NCBI GenBank assembly: GCA_951801955.1
Contig: CATOOV010000023.1
Span: 1 to 43,230 of the forward strand
DNA length: 43,230 bases
Origin: an uncultured Lachnospiraceae bacterium
GTDB taxonomy: Bacteria > Bacillota > Clostridia > Lachnospirales > Lachnospiraceae
Direction: 5' to 3'
The notes beneath the pieces are model-generated. The model was not told the DNA's origin, did no database searches, and saw only the letters and a program-made list of their open reading frames with translations. The stretch's first letter is position 1, and every line of letters starts with the position of its first letter. Shown in pieces: positions 23,843 through 31,945 of the stretch. The position numbers were made by a program, and so were the translations under genes.

Positions 23843-24826
23843 TCACTGCTCCTCTCTGATTACTGATGTAACTCTTACTGCATACTGATCCCCAGATGCT
23901 CCAGGCAAAGCAGTAAATTTCTTAATACTTCCTACATATACATCTAGCTCTTCTTCTATTTTTGTACCCAAACGGATAATGTCTCCAACTTGTAAATTTA
24001 TAAAATCATTGACAGAAATAGTACTCTTTCCCAAAACCGCCTTCACTGGCATCGGCGCTTTCGAAATCAAAGTCTCAATAATATCTGTATATTCCTCTTC
24101 TCCACCTTTCTGCATACTGGAGAACCAATACTTTGTATTCAACCTGTCCATAACATCTTCCAATGTCATATAAGGCAGGCATATATTCATAAGACCTTCT
24201 ACATCTCCGATTTTCATATTGATTGTAATAATTGCAATCATTTCAGTTGGAGAAATAAACTGTGCAAACTGAGAATTTGTCTCAATCCGCTCCAGCCTCG
24301 GATGTATCTCGGTCACATTTTTCCATGGATCCCGCAAAAGATTGATACATGCATTCATAATACGTTCTATAATCAAAAGCTCTATTTCAGAAAACTCACG
24401 ATTTCGATCCAACGGCACTCCCATACCGCCCAACATACGATCCACCATAGCATATCCAAGATTTGTCGCCAATTCTATAATAATACTGCCGGGCATCGGA
24501 TCAAAGTCGACGATTCCAAGAAGTACCGGATTTGACAAGGCATTGGAAAATTCCGAATACGTTACTGCCTCTGAATTCATCACCTCAACCTGGATATTTT
24601 TTCTCAAATATGCAGGAAGGTTTGTTGACAATAATCGTCCATAATGCTCAAATATAATCTCCATGGTTCTGAGATGTTCTTTGGAAAATTTCGCAGGTCT
24701 TGCAAAATCGTAATCTTTTACTTGTTTTTCTCCCGAGTCTTTAATCTCATCTACATCCAATTCACCACTGCTCAACGCATTCAGTAAACTGTCTATCTCA
24801 CTTTGCGATAAGATCGCTTCACCCAT
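23843..24826 (-). CDS. fliM: Flagellar motor switch protein FliM
   Basis: A 327-residue protein with an N-terminal CheY-binding peptide (ILSQSEIDSLLNALSSGEL), a CheC-like middle domain (about 45-230, with GSIIIELATNLGYAMVDRMLGG) and a C-terminal SpoA domain (about 245-320). It forms the wall of the C ring and contacts FliG. It is four bases upstream of fliY, and AGGTGG precedes the start. A 34-codon ORF sits just upstream, between fliL and fliM. Confidence 0.96.
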   Translation of the reverse strand: MGEAILSQSEIDSLLNALSSGELDVDEIKDSGEKQVKDYDFARPAKFSKEHLRTMEIIFEHYGRLLSTNLPAYLRKNIQVEVMNSEAVTYSEFSNALSNPVLLGIVDFDPMPGSIIIELATNLGYAMVDRMLGGMGVPLDRNREFSEIELLIIERIMNACINLLRDPWKNVTEIHPRLERIETNSQFAQFISPTEMIAIITINMKIGDVEGLMNICLPYMTLEDVMDRLNTKYWFSSMQKGGEEEYTDIIETLISKAPMPVKAVLGKSTISVNDFINLQVGDIIRLGTKIEEELDVYVGSIKKFTALPGASGDQYAVRVTSVIREEQ

Positions 24827-24848
24827 TCTTTCTCACCACCTGACATTT

Positions 24849-24953
24849 TTACTGTAATCTAATCCCACGGGTAACAAGCCAATTGGACATATCTTGTATG
24901 TACATTTGGCAACAGCCGCAAAGATAAACGATCCTTTCGTCTGCTATGGGCAT
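24849..24953 (-). CDS. Candidate small protein (34 residues) between fliL and fliM
   Basis: An ATG two bases after the fliL TGA (TGATAATG) opens a 34-codon frame ending in TAA, just before the fliM ribosome site. GAGGG lies about ten bases upstream of the ATG. The product runs MPIADERIVYLCGCCQ and then MYIQDMSNWLVTRGIRLQ. It has three cysteines in a CGCC cluster, no membrane segment and no family I recognise. It fills the gap between two motility genes that otherwise are tightly packed. Coding status is supported only by position, ribosome site and fit; it could be chance. Confidence 0.45.
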   Translation of the reverse strand: MPIADERIVYLCGCCQMYIQDMSNWLVTRGIRLQ

Positions 24954-24955
24954 TA

Positions 24956-25480
24956 TCACTTGCCCTCTTCATAGTTATACGTTGGGAATGCTACGCTTAC
25001 AATAAAGTCAGACTCAAACAACTTCTGAAGACGTCCTAATATCTCGTCCTGTACTTCCGCCTGGTCATTTCTCATATCTTCTATTGTATGGTTTGAGACA
25101 ATTTTAATAATCTCATCTTTGATAATATCTTCGCTCTTGGTAATTCCCTCCACACCTTTCTTGTAACCCTTATTTTTGGTATCCAATGCAAGCGCTACGG
25201 AAATTACTGCATAATGTTTTTCACTAGGTTTACTCTTCAGATTGATGGTCATATTCTCGCCGTCGGCAATCTTCACAGTTTCAACCTGGCTCATAGGAAT
25301 ATTAATGGAGGAACTTGCCTTTCCGCCTTCCAATTCCAAATCAATAGCTGAACATACTTTGTTAATCAGTTCATTGGCTTTCTTCGTCTGCGGCACAACA
25401 GAAATCATCAGGATTGCTGTCAAAATCAAGTTTGCAACTACCAGTGCCAGAATTAAGACACTCATTAAATTCTTTTTCAT
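24956..25480 (-). CDS. fliL: Flagellar basal body-associated protein FliL
   Basis: A 174-residue protein with a single N-terminal membrane anchor (about 6-28, VLILALVVANLILTAILMISVV) and an extracytoplasmic domain with the stomatin-like FliL fold (INLKSKPSEKHYAVISVALAL ... LGRLQKLFESDFIVSVAFPTY). FliL rings surround stator units and support their engagement or output. It stands between motB and fliM, the usual position for Clostridia. AAAGGA precedes the ATG. Confidence 0.9.
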   Translation of the reverse strand: MKKNLMSVLILALVVANLILTAILMISVVPQTKKANELINKVCSAIDLELEGGKASSSINIPMSQVETVKIADGENMTINLKSKPSEKHYAVISVALALDTKNKGYKKGVEGITKSEDIIKDEIIKIVSNHTIEDMRNDQAEVQDEILGRLQKLFESDFIVSVAFPTYNYEEGK

Positions 25481-25494
25481 GCTGTTTTTCCTTT

Positions 25495-26328
25495 CTAATT
25501 AGAATTATACGAATTGTATATCTTGATCTCCACCCTTCGGTTTCTCGCCCGTCCCTCTGGTGTGGAATTGTCTGCTACCGGATTATATTCGCCACAGCCT
25601 GTGGCATGAATCTTTCCTGGATCCAATACCGATTTGCCTAAGATATAATCTTTCACTGCAAAAGCACGATATGCTGATAATAAATCATTACTCTCATACT
25701 TTTCATTATGTATTGGAACATTGTCAGTATGTCCCTCGATCTCGATCAGATTACTGTTGTATTTTTCCAAAACCAACGACAGTTTATCCACCAGCGGAAG
25801 AGCATCCTCCCGAATCTGTGACTGCGCTGAATCAAACAGCAATGCGCCGCTTAAAGTAATTCTTACGAACTGGGCATTCACATCAATTTCTACCTGGTCG
25901 CCAATCTTTTGCTGCGCCACCATCTGCTCCATCTGTTCTGCCATATCCTCTGATTCTTTCAAACCAGCTTCCTCAAATTCCTCTTTGAGTTCCTGTTTTC
26001 CATTTGCTTCCATCTCATCCAATGGATCCTGCTTTTCTGTATCTGAATCAGTAGAGTTTGATTCCTCCCTGTAATACTCATCCAGCATCTCCAATTGGCT
26101 GACACCGCTGGCAATCATCATTCCCTCTCCAACGGTACTGCCGCCAGAGGTCAGGATACTGAAATTGCTCTGCATGGAAGTGATAAGCTGTTCCCATTTA
26201 TCCGCATCAACGGTAGACATTGCAAACAGCAGTACGAAAAAGCATAGCAAAAGATTCATTAGGTCTGCAAAGGTATTCAGCCACGACGCTTCTCCTCCGC
26301 CTGACTCTTCTACTTTTCGTTTCGCCAC
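25495..26328 (-). CDS. motB: Flagellar stator protein MotB
   Basis: A 277-residue protein started by GTG, whose first base is the last base of the motA TAG codon. One membrane segment (about 19-40) carries the proton- or ion-binding Asp22 in NTFADLMNLLLCFFVLLFAMS. A Glu-rich linker and plug region lies at about 60-130. The C-terminal OmpA-like peptidoglycan-binding domain shows IEGHTDNVPIHNEKYESN and EGRARNRRVEIKIY. With MotA it forms the MotA5B2 ion channel anchored to the wall. The ion cannot be decided from the sequence by eye. Confidence 0.96.
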   Translation of the reverse strand: MAKRKVEESGGGEASWLNTFADLMNLLLCFFVLLFAMSTVDADKWEQLITSMQSNFSILTSGGSTVGEGMMIASGVSQLEMLDEYYREESNSTDSDTEKQDPLDEMEANGKQELKEEFEEAGLKESEDMAEQMEQMVAQQKIGDQVEIDVNAQFVRITLSGALLFDSAQSQIREDALPLVDKLSLVLEKYNSNLIEIEGHTDNVPIHNEKYESNDLLSAYRAFAVKDYILGKSVLDPGKIHATGCGEYNPVADNSTPEGRARNRRVEIKIYNSYNSN

Positions 26329-27131
26329 TATTCCTCACCTCCGCCTTTCTCCAGCATACTCTCACGCATTTTCGGTGACAGGAAGGATTTTAATTTTTCC
26401 TCGATGACACGCGGATTCTCACCTGCCTGAATAGACAACAGACCTTCCACTGTAACTTCCTTAATCATAATCTCTGTATCGTTATTGACTTTAAGCTTTG
26501 CGGCTGTAGGTGTACAAAGCCAGTTGGCAACCACAGAACCATACAATGTTGTAATCAGCGCCAGCGCCATACTAGGTCCAACCGTAGAAGGGTCATCCAT
26601 CAACTTTAACATATTGATCAATCCAATCAGGGTACCAATCATACCCCATGCAGGACCTAATGCCGCCCATTTCTCCCAGAATCCAATCGTTGTCTTATGC
26701 CTGGATTCCACACACATCAAGTCTGCCTCCATAATGCCTCTTACCAGCTCCGGGTCTGTTCCGTCTACTACCAGCATAACGCCTTTCTTTAAAAACTCAT
26801 CTTCAATCCCGTTCGCTGCTTCCTCTAAAGCAAGAAGTCCTTCCTTCCTCGCTATGTTAGATAGATCAATAATATGCTTGATCACTTCGCCCACATCTGC
26901 CTTGGGGGTCTTAAACACCAGTGTAAAGCTCTTTAATCCGGTGATAAAATCTGATATTGTATGAGATGCAAGAACACCTGCCAGGGAACCTCCCACCGTA
27001 ATAAAAATGGAGTTTACATCAACAAAGTTGTTTAATGCCGCCACTCCCTGATCTCCGTTGATGATACCAAAGATCATCAATGCAATACCAAGTATAATTC
27101 CAAGTAAAGACGCTAAATCCAATTTTTCCAC
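26328..27131 (-). CDS. motA: Flagellar stator protein MotA
   Basis: A 267-residue protein with four membrane segments (about 7-23, 38-54, 150-170 and 180-205) and a cytoplasmic loop between the second and third that contacts FliG. The conserved block FWEKWAALGPAWGMIGTLIGLINML precedes the third segment. It starts with GTG (VEKLDLASL read as MEKLD). MotA and MotB lie inside the fla/che cluster here, unlike Bacillus, where motAB is separate. Confidence 0.96.
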   Translation of the reverse strand: MEKLDLASLLGIILGIALMIFGIINGDQGVAALNNFVDVNSIFITVGGSLAGVLASHTISDFITGLKSFTLVFKTPKADVGEVIKHIIDLSNIARKEGLLALEEAANGIEDEFLKKGVMLVVDGTDPELVRGIMEADLMCVESRHKTTIGFWEKWAALGPAWGMIGTLIGLINMLKLMDDPSTVGPSMALALITTLYGSVVANWLCTPTAAKLKVNNDTEIMIKEVTVEGLLSIQAGENPRVIEEKLKSFLSPKMRESMLEKGGGEE

Positions 27132-27168
27132 CTGCCCTTTTCATCCATGAAGTATGTTCTTTCCATAA

Positions 27169-27378
27169 TTATTCCTTTTCCAACCAGGGAAGACCAGTTG
27201 TCATGAATTCTCTCTTATACAATATTACTAAATTTTTGACCTCTTGTCTACTTTCTTTTACAATTATTTTCTTCCCTGTTACAAAAGAAATGACAGTATC
27301 TGGTGTTTCCTCCACAGTTTCAATTAATTCTGCATTCACTAATAATTTTGTGTCGTTTAATTTTGTGACCTCTATCAT
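27169..27378 (-). CDS. flbD: FlbD family flagellar protein (SwrD type)
   Basis: A 69-residue protein beginning MIEVTKLNDTKLLVNAELIETVEETPDTVI and ending FMTTGLPWLEKE. This is the FlbD/YlzI/SwrD family found between flgE and motA or fliL in Gram-positive motility operons. In Bacillus SwrD raises stator torque. AGGTGAAG precedes the ATG. It starts a new stretch after a 297-base gap containing two large hairpins, so flbD-motA-motB may be regulated apart from flgE. Confidence 0.92.
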   Translation of the reverse strand: MIEVTKLNDTKLLVNAELIETVEETPDTVISFVTGKKIIVKESRQEVKNLVILYKREFMTTGLPWLEKE

Positions 27379-27448
27379 GGAGCTTCACCTCGCAATCTAA
27401 TAGTATGCACCTCAATTAGAGAATCTTCATCCACAGCTATCTGCCTTA

Positions 27449-27516
27449 CCAAATCCATCAGAAAAGCATTTGCTTTTCCGCCAGTGTGACGCAAATTGCT
27501 TTTCTGATAAATTTGG
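27449..27516 (-). repeat. Long hairpin A upstream of flbD
   Basis: Arms at 27449-27468 and 27497-27516 match at 18 of 20 positions (ATCAGAAAAGCA with TGCTTTTCTGAT, CCAAAT with ATTTGG). They extend inward by TTTGC/GCAAA with one bulged base. No T-run follows in either direction, so this is not a simple terminator. It ends about 70 bases before flbD. Confidence 0.75.
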
Positions 27517-27532
27517 CACTGCTTATTATATC

Positions 27533-27571
27533 ATATCTTGGGGAAGTATGAAATACAGTTCCCCAAGATAT
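27533..27571 (-). repeat. Perfect 13-bp hairpin B upstream of flbD
   Basis: ATATCTTGGGGAA and TTCCCCAAGATAT (27533-27545 and 27559-27571) pair perfectly around a 13-base loop. On the transcribed minus strand it is followed by GATATAATAAG, which includes a TATAAT (27526-27531) but no good -35. On the plus strand it is followed by a T-rich stretch. Could be an operator, an RNA stabiliser after flgE or a weak bidirectional terminator. Confidence 0.7.
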
Positions 27572-27675
27572 ATTATTTTTATTGTAAATATATTCCTGCT
27601 AGTGTAGTGTCCCACTGATATTTGGTAAAACTATGTAGGAAATTTATCAATGATAGACCAAAAACCAGCTGCAGA

Positions 27676-29004
27676 TTACCGTTTCAGGTTCACCAGCTCC
27701 TCCAGCAGCGTGTCAGAAGTCGTAATAATTCTGGAATTCGCCTGGAACCCTCTCTGTGTGGTAATCATCTCTGTAAACTCTACCGAAAGGTCTACATTTG
27801 ACATTTCCAAAACGCCGCTGGACATCTTGCCGCCGTCTGCGGTAACATCCTGCCCAATACCGTCGAATTCACCAGAGTTCAAGGTTACCTGGTAACAATT
27901 CTCTCCAAGCTTCTCCAAGCCTGCCGGGTTGGAGAATACTGCCACTGCAATCTGCCCTAACAATTTTACATCGTTGTTGTCATAACTTCCGTAAATTTCT
28001 CCGTTTTCTGCAACCTGCAAACCAATCAGATCTCCCAGCTTCCTACCAGTTCCTCTAATACCGTCAGTAGCTCCCTTATCTGTGGAAAGGGTACAAATGC
28101 CCGCGTTATCGGCACATTTTGATGTAGAAAAGTCCACATCAATATCTCTGAAATTGCCGCCCAGTTTTGTCATGTTCAGTGTAACACTATCGCCACCGTT
28201 TATATTTTCAAAAATTCCTGCGTTTGGCTCATCTGGTTTATACTTCAAGGTAGCCTCTGGAAATACAGTGGTCGCAGCGGTATTTCCCAGAATGGATTTA
28301 TTATCTGCATCCAGAATATCCGTCAGATTCACCTTGTATGTCAAAGTATCCTGGTCATCTGTTGTAACTCTGAACTTTGCAGTATAACCATATCCCAGCG
28401 CATCGTAAAAAGTCAGGCTCATGATATAGCCGTCCTCTGTATTTAACTGGGTATTGTATTTATCCAGGACACCGGAACAAGTTGCCAGTGTAGTTGCCTC
28501 TGGCGCTGAAGTCAGGTTTGCCGGCTGCATAACCCGAAGAGAAGAAACCGTATCCTTACGGATCGTACCTGTTGTGGGATCCACCTGCCATCCCATAACA
28601 TTGTAACCGGTTGCCTTCGTAACAAGGTTTCCAGATCCGTCAATGGTAAAGGCGCCTGCCTTGGTAAACAGATTCTGTGCACCGTTGTTTACGATAAAAA
28701 AGCTGTCCCCGGTAATTCTCAAATCCCAGCCATCCCCAGTGGTCTGTGTGGAACCTGGAGAAGTAATATTAACAGATGTGGATCCACTAGTTACTCCAAG
28801 ACCAATCTGCTTGGCATTGACACCACCCTTTGTCAACGTAGCGCCAGATGAATTTGATACCGTTTGGTACATAAGGTCACTAAAAGTAGTACTGGATGAT
28901 TTAAAAGCAACCGTGTTTACGTTTGCGATATTGTTACCAATTACATCCATCTTTGTCTGGTGTGTTCTCAACCCTGACACGCCAGAATACAATGCTCTCA
29001 TCAT
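27676..29004 (-). CDS. flgE: Flagellar hook protein FlgE
   Basis: A 442-residue rod/hook-family protein. The N-terminal signature is ALYSGVSGLRTHQTKMDVIGNNIANVNT, and the C-terminal coiled-coil helix is SNVDLSVEFTEMITTQRGFQANSRIIT. The large middle (about 100-370) is the variable hook domain and contains a FlgE-type D2 (LSVTFYDALGYG-like segment TLTFYDALGYGYTAKFRV). Hook length is set by FliK, encoded three genes upstream. AGGAGG lies nine bases before the first of two adjacent ATGs; the second would remove one residue. A 297-base gap follows. Confidence 0.94.
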   Translation of the reverse strand: MMRALYSGVSGLRTHQTKMDVIGNNIANVNTVAFKSSSTTFSDLMYQTVSNSSGATLTKGGVNAKQIGLGVTSGSTSVNITSPGSTQTTGDGWDLRITGDSFFIVNNGAQNLFTKAGAFTIDGSGNLVTKATGYNVMGWQVDPTTGTIRKDTVSSLRVMQPANLTSAPEATTLATCSGVLDKYNTQLNTEDGYIMSLTFYDALGYGYTAKFRVTTDDQDTLTYKVNLTDILDADNKSILGNTAATTVFPEATLKYKPDEPNAGIFENINGGDSVTLNMTKLGGNFRDIDVDFSTSKCADNAGICTLSTDKGATDGIRGTGRKLGDLIGLQVAENGEIYGSYDNNDVKLLGQIAVAVFSNPAGLEKLGENCYQVTLNSGEFDGIGQDVTADGGKMSSGVLEMSNVDLSVEFTEMITTQRGFQANSRIITTSDTLLEELVNLKR

Positions 29005-29082
29005 AATGAAATTCCTCCTGATTTTTCTGCCGTATGGCCTTCTCTGTCAATCAAAGGCCTTTTGCTTCCTTTTCAGGACCAG

Positions 29083-29475
29083 CTAAATAATTACGGCACC
29101 ATCTATGTTGGTATATACATTTTCCTCAGACTCCGTGTGATCCATGGCTGTTACCACAACCTTATTGGATACATTTACAATAAAGGAATAGGAGTCAACG
29201 ATTACAAGGGATTCCTTCATTCCCTTCGCTTCTGCTTTTTCCGCACCAGTCTCTAAACGCTTTTTCTGTTCACTGGAAAGTTCTATGTTCCTGCTCTGCA
29301 GCCGCATAGATGCATGTTTTGAAAACTTTAATGCAAAATTTTCATCCACAGACTGCCTGCGCTTTAAAATATCCTCAAATGACAATTCTGCCGCTGCTGC
29401 ATTAGCATTGCTTTTTTTCAGATACTGGTCTGTAATTTGTTCAATTGAAGAGAATTGGTTTGAAATTTTATTCAT
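29083..29475 (-). CDS. Flagellar operon protein of the TIGR02530 family
   Basis: A 130-residue soluble protein. The central part, FALKFSKHASMRLQSRNIELSSEQ, and the following GMKESLVIVDSYSFIVNVSNKVVVTAMD are diagnostic of the TIGR02530 family, which is always found between flgD and flgE in Gram-positive and some other motility operons. Its exact role is unknown; a hook-assembly helper is the usual guess from its place. It follows flgD by 39 bases and precedes flgE by 78. Confidence 0.88.
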   Translation of the reverse strand: MNKISNQFSSIEQITDQYLKKSNANAAAAELSFEDILKRRQSVDENFALKFSKHASMRLQSRNIELSSEQKKRLETGAEKAEAKGMKESLVIVDSYSFIVNVSNKVVVTAMDHTESEENVYTNIDGAVII

Positions 29476-29514
29476 TTGATCTCTCCATTCTCAGCTTCCT
29501 TGCTGTCCTCTTAC

Positions 29515-30318
29515 TTAAACTGTAGAGGTTCCTTCCGTGTTTCCTGTTCCGCCTGTGCCTTCTGTCCCACCTGCGCTTTCAGTATTTCCTGTCCCGCCTG
29601 TGCCTTCTGTCCCACCTGCGCTTTCAGTACTTCCTGTTCCGCCGGTTGTATCATCCTTATCGCCTTCTGCAGCTTTGTCCAGTTCCTTCATCCGGGCAAG
29701 CAGTTCCTTTAACTTGGCAAAGGCTGTTGGGCTATATTTCTCAATAAAGTTCTGCTGGTAAGAACTAAGGCTTTCATATGCTTTCTTTACTTTTTCAAGA
29801 TTATCTTTATCATTAAGTGTTAAATTCTTTACACTTGGAAGTTTATCCATTTCCTTCTCAAATTCATCCGCAATGGCAAGGGCATCCAGATAATCATCAT
29901 CCACAACCTTATCCAGGTCATCTATGCAATAAAGCCCTTCATCAATGGATAAATAGGTCTTCCCCCGTTCCTTTACAATGTAATCCACCCTGCCCTGCAC
30001 ATATGTAGTTTCTCCAGACTTGCCAGTTACCTTCATAATAACCGTCTTGCCTACCAGGTTTGTTGCCTGCTGTGTCTGCATGGTAGAATTCAGATTCTGC
30101 ATCTGTTCCAGTGATGAAAACGTTGCAAGCTGTGAAATATATTCTGTATTGGAAGTAGGTTCCAAGGGATCCTGATATTTCATCTGGGCCACCAAAAGCT
30201 GCAAAAATGCTTCTTTATCCAGGGAACCGCCAGAACTTTCATTTACTTCTGAATTAGAATTGGTGGACGCTGATGTATCTACCACTTTGCCATCTTCTAC
30301 TGGTATTACAAGTGCCAT
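29515..30318 (-). CDS. flgD: Hook cap assembly protein FlgD with extra helical domain and repeat tail
   Basis: A 267-residue protein. The FlgD N-terminal domain is clear: LDKEAFLQLLVAQMKYQDPLEPTSNTEYISQLATFSSLEQM (about 34-74). The FlgD core continues to about 150 (LVGKTVIMKVTGKSGETTYVQGRVDYI). It then adds about 65 residues (DKLPSVKNLTLNDKDNLEKVKKAYESLSSYQQNFI...) that resemble helical repeat domains seen in Firmicutes surface proteins. It ends with a Gly/Thr/Glu/Ser tail of 15-residue repeats. FlgD caps the growing hook and is removed at completion. The tail and the extra domain are unusual for this protein. Role certain, extra parts unexplained. Confidence 0.92.
   Translation of the reverse strand: MALVIPVEDGKVVDTSASTNSNSEVNESSGGSLDKEAFLQLLVAQMKYQDPLEPTSNTEYISQLATFSSLEQMQNLNSTMQTQQATNLVGKTVIMKVTGKSGETTYVQGRVDYIVKERGKTYLSIDEGLYCIDDLDKVVDDDYLDALAIADEFEKEMDKLPSVKNLTLNDKDNLEKVKKAYESLSSYQQNFIEKYSPTAFAKLKELLARMKELDKAAEGDKDDTTGGTGSTESAGGTEGTGGTGNTESAGGTEGTGGTGNTEGTSTV
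29543..29632 (-). repeat. 45-bp tandem repeat in the 3' end of flgD
   Basis: Two near-identical 45-base units (29543-29587 and 29588-29632, two single-base differences) are followed by a partial third. In frame they encode 15 residues of the type G-G-T-G-N-T-E-S-A-G-G-T-E-G-T. Such arrays change length by slippage without shifting the frame, so FlgD tail length probably varies. Confidence 0.9.
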
Positions 30319-30343
30319 ATTTTTTCTCCTTTCTGCTTTTATA

Positions 30344-31837
30344 CTATGCTGTTACATCCATACTGTTGCCTCGCTCCGACATGATCTTTGCGGCAAGGCT
30401 TTCCTCCTCTGACATGAGTCCTTCCATTTCCCCCAGGCTGCTTCGGGTCAGATTTCTCCTGCCAGATTTCTGTGCCTGTGCTTCCTGCTGCTCCCTTTGG
30501 GAATTCTGCTGGTTCTCCTCCAGATTCCGCTCAAACTCATGGCTGGCAATGGTTACTTCAATCGCTTCCACTTTTAAGCCTTGCTGGTTCATGTTCTCCT
30601 TCAGTACCACAAGCTGGCTTTCCAATGCTTCCTTTACCGCCTCATTCTGTGCCGCAAGCTGTGCCGTAATCACGCCTTCCCTGGAAACAACCTGCAGATA
30701 TACTTTTCCAAGATTCGCAGGATTCAGCTGCATCTCAATGGTAGATTCGGCATTGCCGACCACCACTCTGGTCATCTGGCTGACCTGGCGTAAAATGTCT
30801 TCCACATTCACTTTTGCCTGGACGATTGTCTGGGTCACCTCTACGGTCTGCCCCTGGTTCACAGTCTGGGTAGTCGTCTGGTATGTAACATGATTCTGAT
30901 GTCCCTCTGCCTTTGAATTCTCCTTGCTGCCTTCTGTCAGTTCTGAAAAGGATTCTTCTTCCGAAGCGTTTTCTCCTGCTTCCTCCTGCCCTTCAGTCTC
31001 CTGGACAGTATTTACAACCTGCTGTTTTTCTTCAGAATCTGCCGCTTCCTGCACGGAATCCTGTGGCAATTCTGTCTCTTTGTCAGGATCCTGTACCACA
31101 GTCTGGGCAATTTCAGCATTTGTCTCTGTTGCTGGATTTGCTGCTAGATCCGCTGCTGGCATTTCCTCCATTTGGTCTGTCGGCATCTCTTCCAGATCCT
31201 GTGGAAGCTGATTTTGTACATCATCTGTTGCTGGCAGATTCTCTATCTGCAGTAACAATTGATTCATTTCTTTTGGTGTAAGATTTAACTGTGCAGCAAG
31301 ATCCTGTACAAATGTTCCCACCTGTCCAAGTATCTGCTGAAAATCCTGACTTAACAGCAATCCGCCAATATCCTCACTGCCTGTCAGTTCCATCACCAAG
31401 CCGGCAAGCTTGGAAGGATCCATCAAATCCATAACGGTAAGCCCCAGAACTTCCATTTGCTGTGTAATCTCTTCTTCGGAAACCCCAAGGCTTTCTGCCA
31501 CTGCCTCCTTGACTTGCTTTTCGAATGCTTCCAGCTTATCTTGGACATCTTCCGGCAGTTTTTTCTGGTTATCCAAAGCTTCACTGTTCGAGATCGAACT
31601 TTCCCGGTATCCAGATTTTGCTGACTCTTTCTCATAAGCAGCCTGTTTTACCGTATCTGCCTGGGAAGGGGACTGTCCTGCTGTTTCACAGGAAAAGAAT
31701 TCCTGATTCCTGCCACCTGCCGTCTGGCTCAGAAAGGCACCAAATACAAAATTTGTGCTCTGGGACTGTTTTTGCGTATTCAACAGTTCTGGGCTGCTTA
31801 ACAGGGATGCCATCTGGGCTATTTTGCTGGTAGTCAT
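30344..31837 (-). CDS. fliK: Hook-length control protein FliK
   Basis: A 497-residue protein started at MTTSKIAQMASLL (ATG with AGGAGG seven bases upstream; another ATG two codons earlier is too close to it). The first 350 residues are a long, Gln/Glu-rich and low-complexity ruler segment. The C-terminal domain (about 375-450) is the Flg_hook switch domain: STIEMQLNPANLGKVYLQVVSREGVITAQLAAQNEAV, with VLKENMNQQGLKVEAIEVTI. The N-terminal part measures hook length, and the C-terminal domain flips FlhB specificity. It precedes flgD as usual. Confidence 0.9.
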   Translation of the reverse strand: MTTSKIAQMASLLSSPELLNTQKQSQSTNFVFGAFLSQTAGGRNQEFFSCETAGQSPSQADTVKQAAYEKESAKSGYRESSISNSEALDNQKKLPEDVQDKLEAFEKQVKEAVAESLGVSEEEITQQMEVLGLTVMDLMDPSKLAGLVMELTGSEDIGGLLLSQDFQQILGQVGTFVQDLAAQLNLTPKEMNQLLLQIENLPATDDVQNQLPQDLEEMPTDQMEEMPAADLAANPATETNAEIAQTVVQDPDKETELPQDSVQEAADSEEKQQVVNTVQETEGQEEAGENASEEESFSELTEGSKENSKAEGHQNHVTYQTTTQTVNQGQTVEVTQTIVQAKVNVEDILRQVSQMTRVVVGNAESTIEMQLNPANLGKVYLQVVSREGVITAQLAAQNEAVKEALESQLVVLKENMNQQGLKVEAIEVTIASHEFERNLEENQQNSQREQQEAQAQKSGRRNLTRSSLGEMEGLMSEEESLAAKIMSERGNSMDVTA

Positions 31838-31945
31838 ATACATTCCTCCTTTCTCTTTTTATGATATTTATTATAAAATCCCAAAAAAGGATCTTATAAC
31901 CTGTGTATTCTACCGAAACCATCTGTCTGGATAGAATTTGCTTTG

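Noticed and set aside
27533-27571. Hairpin B as a rho-independent terminator of flgE
   Set aside because: The T-rich stretch follows on the plus strand, where nothing is transcribed toward it; on the flgE strand there is no T-run.
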